From: Mesorhizobium sp. M7A.T.Ca.US.000.02.2.1
Lineage (GTDB): Bacteria; Pseudomonadota; Alphaproteobacteria; Rhizobiales; Rhizobiaceae
Direction: 5' to 3'
Assembly (NCBI RefSeq): GCF_003996995.1
Contig: NZ_RZTT01000001.1
Coordinates: 1-64,000 of the forward strand
DNA length: 64,000 bases
This document shows positions 56,649 through 64,000 of this stretch, in pieces. A model generated the notes under the pieces. It did not search any database, was not told where the DNA came from, and worked only from the letters and a program-made list of their open reading frames with translations. The number at the start of each line of letters is the position of its first letter. The first letter of the stretch is position 1. The position numbers and the translations under genes are program-made.

Positions 56649-56890
56649 GGGGGGAATCCGGTTGGTCGGTGAGCCGATAACCCATGCGGGCGGTGAGGGT
56701 TCCGATCTTTTCCGGCGTGCAGCGGAACCACAAGAGCGACAATACGTTCGTGCGAGGCAGGGTCCCGTCTTGAAACTGTCAGGGAACTCTGCCTATCTAA
56801 GTGGTGTCACCTGCTTCAAGGGGTGATTTGGTTGTTCTTGCTGCGAAAGGAAATACACTGAGAACAGCACTGCGGAAGAAGGCCGATATC

Positions 56891-57268
56891 ATGCCTTCGC
56901 CGGCCAGGATCAGCGTAGACGACGCCGTGTCCCGCGCCATCAAGACAGTCCTTGCCAGTCTGGAAGACTCCAAGGCCGAAAACATTGTCTCCATCGACAT
57001 CCAGGGGAAATCGAGCCTCGGCGACTACATGGTCGTCGCTTCGGGCCGATCGCACCGTCATGTCGCGGCTGTCGCCGATCATCTTCTCAAAGCGATCAAG
57101 GATGCCGGTCTCGGCACCGCGCGCGTTGAGGGGCTGTCCGGCGCCGACTGGGTCCTGATCGATTCTGGCGACATCATCGTCCATGTCTTCCGCCCCGAAG
57201 TCCGCGAATTCTACAATCTCGAAAAGATGTGGCAGGCGCCGGACCTCGAGGAAGAAACGCTCCACTAA
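56891..57268 (+). CDS. rsfS: ribosome silencing factor RsfS
   Basis: 125 residues from ATG 56891, behind GAAGAAGG; the frame is open back to 56801 but that part is not family-like. Contains the RsfS/Iojap core: D-I-Q-G-K-S-S-L-G-D-Y-M-V-V-A-S-G-R-S, W-V-L-I-D-S-G-D-I-I-V-H-V-F, R-E-F-Y-N-L-E-K-M-W. It binds L14 and blocks subunit joining. rlmH follows, the standard pair. Confidence 0.95.
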   Translation: MPSPARISVDDAVSRAIKTVLASLEDSKAENIVSIDIQGKSSLGDYMVVASGRSHRHVAAVADHLLKAIKDAGLGTARVEGLSGADWVLIDSGDIIVHVFRPEVREFYNLEKMWQAPDLEEETLH

Positions 57269-57295
57269 GTCGTTCGCGCGGCTTACAAGGCGAGG

Positions 57296-57778
57296 ATGAA
57301 GATATCAGTTCATGCCGTGGGCCGGATGAAAGCCGGCCCCGAAAAGCTGCTTGCCGACCGCTATTTCGAGCGCTTCGCCAAGAGCGGCCCGGCCGTGGGG
57401 CTTGAATTTGGCGGCATTGCCGAGATTGCCGAGGGGCGCAGCCAGACCGCCAACGAGCGGCGGCGCGAGGAAGGCCAGAAGCTGCAGACGCAGTTGCATC
57501 CTGGCACCGCGCTGGTCCTGCTTGACGAACGCGGCAAAAGCTTTTCCTCGGAAGATTTCGCCGGGCGCCTTGGCCTGTTGCGTGATGGTGGCCGCAAGGC
57601 GCTGGTCATCGCCATCGGTGGCGCCGACGGTCACGATCACTCGCTGCGCGACCAGGCCGAACTGGTGATGTCGTTCGGATTGCTGACATGGCCGCATCAG
57701 CTGGTGCGCGTGATGCTGGGAGAGCAGCTTTATCGGGTGGCCACCATCCTTTCGGGACATCCCTATCATCGCTCGTGA
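57296..57778 (+). CDS. rlmH: 23S rRNA (pseudouridine1915-N3)-methyltransferase RlmH
   Basis: 160 residues, SPOUT fold with knot motifs A-I-G-G-A-D-G-H and the C-terminal R-V-M-L-G-E-Q-L-Y-R-V-A-T-I-L-S-G-H-P-Y-H-R. Full length. Confidence 0.96.
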   Translation: MKISVHAVGRMKAGPEKLLADRYFERFAKSGPAVGLEFGGIAEIAEGRSQTANERRREEGQKLQTQLHPGTALVLLDERGKSFSSEDFAGRLGLLRDGGRKALVIAIGGADGHDHSLRDQAELVMSFGLLTWPHQLVRVMLGEQLYRVATILSGHPYHRS

Positions 57779-57902
57779 ACCGGTGAATTGGTGCAGTACA
57801 CCCGGATTTCCGCCCCAATGCCGAGGCAAGATTGCACCGAGTGGGCGGTTTCGAACATGGTTGATTGTTCGTTAACGAAGCCACGCATAGAGTCGGGCTT
57901 CA

Positions 57903-59240
57903 ATGTCTGAAGACAGAAAATCAAGAATGGGCTCATGGCGCGCACGCTGCGGCATCGCGGTGGCGGTGCTTGTGCTGTCGCTGCATGCGGGGCGGGCGGA
58001 AAACACGCTCGACATGGCTCCCGATCCGGATCAGAGCCGGGCCGAATATGAACGGGTCTCGAAGGAGATCACGCTGTCGTCGGAACGATTGGCCAAACTC
58101 TCCGCCGATATCGCGACGATCAAGAAGGATCACGCCTCGATCACCGCCGCATTGATCCAGTCGGCGATGACCGAGCAGAAGCTCGGCCAGGACATCGAGG
58201 ACATCGGCGCCCGGCTGGAAGGACTGAAGGGCCAGGAACAGAAGATCCGCGCCTCGCTGATGGCGCGGCGCGACGTTCTGGCCGAAGTGCTGGGCGCGTT
58301 GCAGCGCATGGGCCTCAACCCGCCGCCGGCGATCCTGGTCAAGCCCGAGGACGCGCTGTCGTCGGTGCGCAGCGCCATCCTGCTCGGCGCGGTGGTGCCG
58401 GAACTGCGCCAGCAGACCGATAGCCTGCTTGCCGATCTCAAGGAACAGACCAGGCTCACGGCGTCGATCGAGGCCGAACGGGCGCGGCTGACGGCGGCGG
58501 TCGGCGACCAGACGGCGGAAAAGAAGCGGCTCGGCATGCTGCTGGAGGCCAAGCAGAAGCTCGAAGCCGACACGCAGACGCAAATGGCCGCCGAAAAGCA
58601 GCGATCCGAAGCGCTGGCGGCCAAGGCCGGCAGCCTGAAGGAGTTGATCGCATCGCTCGAAGCGCAGGCCGACAAGAGCCGCAAGGCCGCCGATGCGGCC
58701 AAGGCCGCGGAGCCGAAGACACCGGATGGCGACAACACATCGGCGCCGGCGGAACTGGCGTCGCTGCCCGTTCCGGAAAGCAACCAACTTGCCGCCGCGG
58801 TGCCCTTTTCGGCCCTTCAGGGACAGATCGCGCTGCCGGTGACCGGCCGTATCAAGCGGCGATTCGGCGCCGATGACGGTAACGGCGCGGTGATGCTTGG
58901 CGACATGGTTGCGACACAATCGGGAGCCATCGTTACCGCGCCGGCGGATGGAAATGTGCTTTATGCGGGGCCGTTTCGCTCTTATGGTCAACTCTTGATC
59001 CTGAACGCAGGCGACGGCTATCATGTCGTTTTGGCGGGGATGAGCAGAATCAGCGTCGCGACCGGTCAATCAGTGCTTGCAGGAGAGCCGATCGGTGCGA
59101 TGGGAGAGGCCCGGGTGGCGAGCACCTCGGTTTCGAAGAATGGAAATGCCACGCCGGAACTCTATGTCGAGTTCCGCAAGGATGGAAAACCCGTCGATCC
59201 GGCCCCATGGTGGGCGGACCGTTTTTCTGGAAGGACGTGA
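57903..59240 (+). CDS. EnvC-like murein hydrolase activator (M23 domain)
   Basis: 445 residues: an N-terminal hydrophobic segment, long coiled coils (residues ~35-130 and 185-270), and a C-terminal LytM/M23 domain with G-R-I-K-R-R-F-G, V-T-A-P-A-D-G-N-V-L-Y-A-G and Y-V-E-F-R-K-D-G-K-P-V-D-P. The zinc ligands appear degenerate (G-Y-H-V-V-L present, H-x-H changed), as in EnvC, which activates amidases instead of cutting murein. It is followed by ctpA, 3 bp apart, as in many alphaproteobacteria. Confidence 0.88.
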   Translation: MSEDRKSRMGSWRARCGIAVAVLVLSLHAGRAENTLDMAPDPDQSRAEYERVSKEITLSSERLAKLSADIATIKKDHASITAALIQSAMTEQKLGQDIEDIGARLEGLKGQEQKIRASLMARRDVLAEVLGALQRMGLNPPPAILVKPEDALSSVRSAILLGAVVPELRQQTDSLLADLKEQTRLTASIEAERARLTAAVGDQTAEKKRLGMLLEAKQKLEADTQTQMAAEKQRSEALAAKAGSLKELIASLEAQADKSRKAADAAKAAEPKTPDGDNTSAPAELASLPVPESNQLAAAVPFSALQGQIALPVTGRIKRRFGADDGNGAVMLGDMVATQSGAIVTAPADGNVLYAGPFRSYGQLLILNAGDGYHVVLAGMSRISVATGQSVLAGEPIGAMGEARVASTSVSKNGNATPELYVEFRKDGKPVDPAPWWADRFSGRT

Positions 59241-59243
59241 ATA

Positions 59244-60572
59244 ATGCGGAAACTGTCGCTTCTGTTTGCCGGTGCGCTGATGGGCGCGTCCGCCATGAGC
59301 CTGGTCTATGGCGCGCCCGGCTCGGCGGCGAACGCTGCAGGGTCGGAGACCTACAAGCAACTGGCGATCTTCGGCGATATCTTCGAGCGGGTGCGGGCAC
59401 AGTATGTGACACCGCCCGACGACAAGTCGCTGGTCGAGAATGCCATCAACGGCATGCTGGCCTCGCTTGACCCGCACTCCTCCTACATGAATGCCGAGCA
59501 GGCGCAGGATATGCGCGTCCAGACCAAGGGCGAGTTCGGCGGCCTCGGCATCGAGGTCACCATGGAGAACGATCTGGTCAAGGTGATCACGCCGATCGAC
59601 GACACGCCGGCCGCCAAGGCAGGCGTGCTGGCCGGCGACTACATCGCCAAGATCGACGGCGAAGAGGTTCGCGGTCTGACCCTCAACGATGCGGTCGACA
59701 AGATGCGCGGCCTGGTCAACACGCCGATCAAGCTGACCATCCTGCGCCAGGGCGCCGACAAGCCGATCGAACTGACGGTCGTGCGCGACATCATCAAGGT
59801 CAAGGCGGTCAAGTTCCGGGTGGAGAACGACATCGGCTACATGAAGATCACCTCCTTCACCGAAAAGACCTATGACGACCTCGAGAACGCCATCGACACC
59901 ATCAAGAAGCAGATTCCCGACGACAAGCTGAAGGGCTACGTTCTGGATCTCCGCCTCAATCCGGGTGGCCTGCTCGACCAGGCGGTGAGCGTGTCCGATG
60001 CCTTCCTCAACCGCGGCGAGATCGTCTCGACGCGCGGCCGCGACCCCAAAGACGTCACCCGCTTCGACGCCAAGCCCAAGCAGGTCGACGACATCAACGG
60101 CAAGCCGATGATCGTCCTGGTCAATGGCGGTTCGGCCAGTGCGTCGGAAATCGTCGCCGGCGCGCTGCAGGACCTGCGCCGTGTCACGGTGGTCGGCACG
60201 CAGTCCTTCGGCAAGGGTTCGGTGCAGACCATCATTCCGCTCGGCGAGAATGGTGCGCTGCGGCTGACGACGGCGCTCTATTATACGCCGTCCGGCAAGT
60301 CGATCCAGGGCAAGGGCATCACGCCGGACATCAAGGTCGAACAGCCACTGCCGCCGGAACTGCAGGGCAGGGATCTGACACGTGGCGAATCCGATCTCAA
60401 GGGCCATATCAAGGGCGCCGACGAGAGCACGACGGGTTCGGGCTCGGCGGCCTATGTGCCGCCGGATCCGAAAGACGATCTGCAGCTCATCTATGCCGAG
60501 CAGCTGCTGCGTGGCCAGAAGACCGATCCGTCCTTCCCGCCCAATCCGCAAAAGGCGGTTCTCAACCAGTAA
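59244..60572 (+). CDS. ctpA: carboxy-terminal processing protease (S41)
   Basis: 442 residues: signal peptide, D-P-H-S-S-Y-M-N, PDZ domain (L-G-I-E-V-T-M-E-N-D-L-V-K-V), and the Ser/Lys dyad region N-G-G-S-A-S-A-S-E-I-V-A-G-A-L-Q-D ... G-T-Q-S-F-G-K-G-S-V-Q. It is a periplasmic protease of envelope homeostasis. Confidence 0.95.
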   Translation: MRKLSLLFAGALMGASAMSLVYGAPGSAANAAGSETYKQLAIFGDIFERVRAQYVTPPDDKSLVENAINGMLASLDPHSSYMNAEQAQDMRVQTKGEFGGLGIEVTMENDLVKVITPIDDTPAAKAGVLAGDYIAKIDGEEVRGLTLNDAVDKMRGLVNTPIKLTILRQGADKPIELTVVRDIIKVKAVKFRVENDIGYMKITSFTEKTYDDLENAIDTIKKQIPDDKLKGYVLDLRLNPGGLLDQAVSVSDAFLNRGEIVSTRGRDPKDVTRFDAKPKQVDDINGKPMIVLVNGGSASASEIVAGALQDLRRVTVVGTQSFGKGSVQTIIPLGENGALRLTTALYYTPSGKSIQGKGITPDIKVEQPLPPELQGRDLTRGESDLKGHIKGADESTTGSGSAAYVPPDPKDDLQLIYAEQLLRGQKTDPSFPPNPQKAVLNQ

Positions 60573-60581
60573 GGATCTGGA

Positions 60582-60604
60582 GCGGCGCACGCGCCGCCCC
60601 ATCT
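60582..60604 (+). terminator. possible terminator after ctpA
   Basis: GCGGCG, CACG loop, CGCCGC, then CCCATCTTTCTGTTT. Short stem, weak T-rich tail. Confidence 0.4.
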
Positions 60605-60732
60605 TTCTGTTTGAGCCAGATGGAAGCAATGCGATGCTGCCGGGACCGAGAGGTTCCGGCAGTTTGATTCGGGGGGCGAGGCAAAGCTCCCGAGATATGG
60701 CGCGGGGTGCGCCGGGATTGATGAATTCGCGC

Positions 60733-61953
60733 ATGTCTTTCGAAGCGGCTTCGTCTTCGGAGCCATGTGCCCGGGGATTAGGCTTGGCTGATATCGACAA
60801 GGACATCGAACGCCCGCTCGGACAGGCAGTCCGGCCGCCGCGCGCCGCCGGCAAGATCAGCGGCGGTGCGATCATGGCGACAGTGGCCGTGCTGGCGGTG
60901 GCCGGCGTCTCCGGCGCGATCGCGCTCAGGGAAAAGCCGTTTAGAAAGCCGCAAGAGGTTGCCGTTTCAACGCCGAAAGTGACCGCGGCGGCCGAGCCTG
61001 CCCCTGCGCCGCCCGCATCGCCCCCGAAGCCGGAGGCGCCGGTTAAATCAGGCGGGCCGCAGATCATCCATGTGCAGACGGAGGAGGGCGATGGGCCGCC
61101 CAAGGCAGCGATTGTCATTCGCGATCCGTCGACCATCGGCCAGAACCTGAAGATCGCGCATATTCCAGACAAGGCGCTGATCGAGACCAGCGAGACCGGG
61201 CCGTTGCCGGTGCGCGCCACGGATGGCAGGCGGCCGTTCGACGTCTATGCGCGGCCCTGGTCGGGCGGGCGCGGCGCACGGGTGGCGATCGTCATCGGCG
61301 GGCCTTCGGTTTCGCAGACCGGCACCCAGGCGGCCATCGCCAAGCTGCCGGCGGAAGTGACGCTGGCTTTCGCACCGCAAGGCAACAGCATCGGCCGGTG
61401 GATGCAGGCAGCCAGGCAGAGCGGCCACGAGATCGTCATGCAGGTGCCGCTCGAACCGTTCGATTATCCGAAGGTAAATCCGGGCCGCAACACGCTGACG
61501 GTGGCGGCGAGCGCGGATGAGAATCTGAAGAGCCTGCACTGGGCGCTGTCGCGGACGACCAACTATACCGGCGTCATGAACTATATGGGCGCCCGCTTTT
61601 CCGCCGACGCGGCGGCGATGGAGCCGTTCATGGCCGAGCTCGGCAAACGCGGCCTTGCCTATATCGATGACGGCTCGTCGGCGCGCAGCCTGGCGCCGGA
61701 CCTGGCGCTGAAGGACGGCGTGCCGTTCGTCGCCGGCGACATGGCGATCGATGCCGTGCAGGATCGCGGCGAAATCCTGAAGAAGCTCGACAGCCTGGAG
61801 GCGACCGCGCGGGCCAAAGGCACTGCCGTCGGCATCGGTTCGGCCTTCGACCTGACGGTCGATACCGTGTCGTCCTGGGTGGTCGAGGCCAAGAAGCGCG
61901 GCATCGAGATCGTGCCGATTTCAGCGGTGGCTATAGATCCGCAAAAAGGCTAA
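60733..61953 (+). CDS. divergent polysaccharide deacetylase family protein
   Basis: Up to 406 residues from ATG 60733. A variable start, one membrane helix (I-M-A-T-V-A-V-L-A-V-A-G-V-S-G-A-I), a Pro/Ala-rich linker, then the DUF610/divergent polysaccharide deacetylase domain: V-A-I-V-I-G-G-P-S-V-S, L-P-A-E-V-T-L-A-F-A-P, V-M-Q-V-P-L-E-P and V-M-N-Y-M-G-A-R-F. The real start is uncertain: ATG 60634, 60697 and 60721 are possible, and TTG 60784 would give M-A-D-I-D-K-D-I-E-R-P-L-G-Q. It is grouped with envC-like and ctpA genes as in related genomes, suggesting an envelope role. Confidence 0.88.
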   Translation: MSFEAASSSEPCARGLGLADIDKDIERPLGQAVRPPRAAGKISGGAIMATVAVLAVAGVSGAIALREKPFRKPQEVAVSTPKVTAAAEPAPAPPASPPKPEAPVKSGGPQIIHVQTEEGDGPPKAAIVIRDPSTIGQNLKIAHIPDKALIETSETGPLPVRATDGRRPFDVYARPWSGGRGARVAIVIGGPSVSQTGTQAAIAKLPAEVTLAFAPQGNSIGRWMQAARQSGHEIVMQVPLEPFDYPKVNPGRNTLTVAASADENLKSLHWALSRTTNYTGVMNYMGARFSADAAAMEPFMAELGKRGLAYIDDGSSARSLAPDLALKDGVPFVAGDMAIDAVQDRGEILKKLDSLEATARAKGTAVGIGSAFDLTVDTVSSWVVEAKKRGIEIVPISAVAIDPQKG

Positions 61954-61999
61954 CAGCCGTATTGATAATTCTACTCCGGCGGGCATCTGGCGACGTTTT

Positions 62000-62049
62000 C
62001 TGCGCTTCCGGTGCTCACGTACTTTAAGTACGCTCCGCTCCGGTTCTCG
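62000..62049. repeat. 50-bp intergenic palindromic repeat, copy 2
   Basis: Same 50-bp element as at 49122-49171, with only a few changes around the centre (ACGTACTTTAAGTACG). Same orientation. Confidence 0.75.
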
Positions 62050-62109
62050 AAACCGCTCGCCACCCGCCTCACCGGAGCGAATTCTCAAAACGGCTGGACC
62101 CCATCACTC

Positions 62110-62625
62110 ATGGCAAAAAAAATCGACCGCGAAAAATTGCCTTACCGTCCCTGTGTCGGGCTGATGATCCTCAATGCCGAGGGCCTTGTCTGGGTCGGGC
62201 ACCGGATTGCCGAACCGGACAGCGAATTTGCCGGCACGACGCAGCTCTGGCAGATGCCGCAGGGCGGCATCGACGAGGGCGAGGAGCCATTGCAGGCGGC
62301 CGAGCGCGAGCTCTATGAGGAGACCGGCATGCGAGGCGTCTCGCTGCTGGCCGAGGCGCCGGACTGGATCAACTATGATTTGCCGGACCATCTCGTCGGC
62401 ATGGCCTTCAAGGGCCGGTATCGCGGCCAGACGCAGAAATGGTTCGCCTTTCGCTTCCACGGCGATGTCAGCGAGATCCAGATCAACCCGCCGCCGGGTG
62501 GCCACACCGCAGAGTTCGACAAATGGGCATGGCGGCCTATGCAGGACCTTCCCGACCTGATCGTGCCGTTCAAGCGCCATGTCTATGAGGATGTGGTGAC
62601 GGCATTCCGGCATCTGGTGCAATAG
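62110..62625 (+). CDS. rppH: RNA pyrophosphohydrolase
   Basis: 171 residues from ATG 62110. Nudix box G-G-I-D-E-G-E-E-P followed by R-E-L-Y-E-E-T-G is complete; W-Q-M-P-Q-G and W-F-A-F-R-F are RppH-specific. It removes 5' pyrophosphate from mRNA. The longer frame to 62011 runs through the repeat and is not coding. Confidence 0.95.
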   Translation: MAKKIDREKLPYRPCVGLMILNAEGLVWVGHRIAEPDSEFAGTTQLWQMPQGGIDEGEEPLQAAERELYEETGMRGVSLLAEAPDWINYDLPDHLVGMAFKGRYRGQTQKWFAFRFHGDVSEIQINPPPGGHTAEFDKWAWRPMQDLPDLIVPFKRHVYEDVVTAFRHLVQ

Positions 62626-62702
62626 CCGCTATACAACAACCGCGGTTGCCGCGCCGGCCCGGCGGTCCTATTGATGTATCCACTAGCACGCGAAGGGTCG
62701 CC

Positions 62703-63842
62703 ATGAACGACGCCCCCCAAAAGTCGCCGCCAGAAGAGGTCACCGCCACAAGCGAAGTGGCGGCTGGGGCCATCCTCACCATCGATCTCGGTGCAATCCG
62801 TGAAAACTACCGGCGGCTGAAGGCGCGGTTGGGCGATGTTGCCTGCGCTGGTGTGCTCAAGGCGGACGGCTACGGCGTTGGCGCCGGCCAGGTCGGGGCG
62901 GCGCTGCTGCGCGAAGGCTGCGATGTCTTCTTCGTTGCGCTTCTGGGCGAAGGCGTCGCCCTGCGCCGCTCGCTTGGTGCGGGCCCTGCCATTTTCGTGT
63001 TGAACGGCATTCCGTCCGGTGCCGAGACGGACGCCGTGGCAGCGGACGTTTGCGCTGTCATCAACAGCCCCGAGCAACTGGCGGCTTGGCGTGTGTCGGC
63101 TCGCCGCGCCGGCCGAAAACTGCCGGTCGCAATCCAGGTCGACAGCGGCATGTCGCGGCTCGGCATGGCGCCCCGGGATGTGGAGCGCGTTGCCGCCGAT
63201 CCGCAGGCCTTCGACGGCATCGACATCCGGTTCGTGATGAGTCATCTGGCCTGCGCCGACGAGCCGGAGCACCCGGCCAATGAGCGGCAGCGATTGGCAT
63301 TCGAGCAGCTGCGCAAGATGCTGCCGGCGGCACCGGCCTCGCTGACCAATTCCTCCGGCATCTTTCTTGGGGAGCGCTTTCACTACGATCTCGCCCGCCC
63401 CGGTGCCGCGCTCTACGGCATCAATCCGACGCCGGCAAAGCCCAATCCGATGCTGCCGGTGGTGCGGTTGCAGGCAAAGGTGGCACAGACGCGCAGCATC
63501 GAAAAAGGCGCCGGCGTCGGCTATGGCCACACCTATCAAGCGCAAGGCCCGCTCAGGCTGGCGACGATTTCGTTCGGCTACGCGGATGGCTGGCAGCGCC
63601 GGGCCGCGTCGGCTGCGTGGTTCGAGGGCACGCGCCTGCCTTTCCTCGGGCGGGTGTCGATGGATTCGATCATTCTCGACATTTCCGCCCTGCCGGCCGG
63701 CAGGTTGCGCGAGGGTGATCTCGTCGAACTGCTCGGTCCCTCGCAAAGTGTCGATGACGCTGCCGGCCATGCCGGCACCATCGGCTACGAGATCCTGACC
63801 AGCCTCGGCCCGCGCTTCCATCGGCGCTATGTCGGCAGTTGA
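62703..63842 (+). CDS. alr: alanine racemase
   Basis: 379 residues from ATG 62703, behind AAGGG. PLP lysine in V-L-K-A-D-G-Y-G-V-G-A, second catalytic base Tyr in V-G-Y-G-H-T-Y, and G-R-V-S-M-D. It makes D-Ala for peptidoglycan. It stands 77 bp after rppH. Confidence 0.96.
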   Translation: MNDAPQKSPPEEVTATSEVAAGAILTIDLGAIRENYRRLKARLGDVACAGVLKADGYGVGAGQVGAALLREGCDVFFVALLGEGVALRRSLGAGPAIFVLNGIPSGAETDAVAADVCAVINSPEQLAAWRVSARRAGRKLPVAIQVDSGMSRLGMAPRDVERVAADPQAFDGIDIRFVMSHLACADEPEHPANERQRLAFEQLRKMLPAAPASLTNSSGIFLGERFHYDLARPGAALYGINPTPAKPNPMLPVVRLQAKVAQTRSIEKGAGVGYGHTYQAQGPLRLATISFGYADGWQRRAASAAWFEGTRLPFLGRVSMDSIILDISALPAGRLREGDLVELLGPSQSVDDAAGHAGTIGYEILTSLGPRFHRRYVGS

Positions 63843-63952
63843 GCGGTTTGGCCGCGCTTGACAAGCGGGACGCCTGTCGGCAAGGCTCCTTGCATGAGCA
63901 ACCCAGCTTATGTCAGAACCTTGTTCAGGGTCTGCCCGATCGCGGGATCGTA

Positions 63953-63994
63953 GCCCCGGCGCGGTCGCCTTTTGGCGTTCGTCCGAACCGGGGC
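63953..63994. terminator. hairpin near the right edge
   Basis: GCCCCGG and CCGGGGC pair, with an inner CGCC-TTTT-GGCG stem. It could end alr transcription or belong to a gene beyond the edge. Confidence 0.4.
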
Positions 63995-64000
63995 ATTTCT

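Noticed and set aside
59070-61220. 716-codon minus-strand frame
   Set aside because: It lies opposite ctpA and the deacetylase-like gene, both clearly real; the translation is low-complexity and unrecognisable.
63858-63890. TTGACA-based promoter after alr
   Set aside because: TTGACA at 63859 has no acceptable -10 at 16-18 bp.

Overview
The window looks like the junction between a symbiosis island (an integrative and conjugative element, ICE) and the core chromosome of a Mesorhizobium-type alphaproteobacterium. This rests on the order traG-trbBCDEJLFGI, complete fixNOQP and fixGHIS operons with an FnrN regulator, a TtsI-type (tts) promoter in front of a Ulp1-family effector, a NifA/sigma-54 promoter, and a tyrosine integrase facing a tRNA-Ser(CGA). 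The tRNA (46825-46914, minus strand) marks the boundary: everything to its left is ICE cargo or machinery, everything to its right is housekeeping DNA. Genus and element type are inferred from gene content; no database was searched.

Left part of the ICE (1-16 kb). The window opens in the 3' half of a relaxase gene. Behind it are two likely defence or stability cassettes: an IetAS-like AAA ATPase plus subtilisin-like protease pair, bracketed by a second, decayed copy of the relaxase 3' end; and, on the minus strand, a tightly coupled four-gene ubiquitin-like conjugation cassette (Ubl, E2-like, JAB/JAMM peptidase, E1/ThiF-like). Then comes decaying symbiotic cargo: a chimeric, twice-frameshifted type 2 isopentenyl-diphosphate isomerase carrying what looks like a terpene-synthase fragment at its N terminus, a NifA-UAS/sigma-54 promoter, and a frameshifted DPP-IV-like peptidase. 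After these is a tts box followed by a roughly 1,210-residue type III effector (NopD-like C48 protease) with an internal segmental duplication and seven and a half 21-residue repeats at its C terminus.

Conjugation and microaerobic part (16-46 kb). A coupling protein, a ribbon-helix-helix protein and a complete mating-pair operon (trbB to trbI) are transcribed rightwards with many start-stop overlaps. They are followed by hemN (minus), fnrN, fixNOQP and fixGHIS. FNR/FixK boxes lie between hemN and fnrN, upstream of fixN, and at 39378, where the box precedes only a 34-codon reading frame. Downstream are a small CHAT/caspase-like protein enclosed by imperfect direct repeats, a UbiH/UbiM-type flavin hydroxylase, a membrane GGDEF-EAL protein, a gene-poor stretch with decayed sequence, and the integrase.

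Chromosomal part (46.9-64 kb). rplU-rpmA, a GNAT acetyltransferase, an endonuclease/exonuclease/phosphatase-family enzyme, obgE-proB-proA-nadD, an MFS transporter, an MscS channel, rsfS-rlmH, an EnvC-like M23 protein with ctpA and a divergent polysaccharide deacetylase, rppH and alr. These are intact, closely packed and ordinary, with two copies of a 50-bp intergenic palindromic repeat.

Together the ICE genes would provide transfer, integration, protection of the element or host, delivery of a host-directed SUMO-type protease, and high-affinity respiration for nitrogen fixation in nodules.
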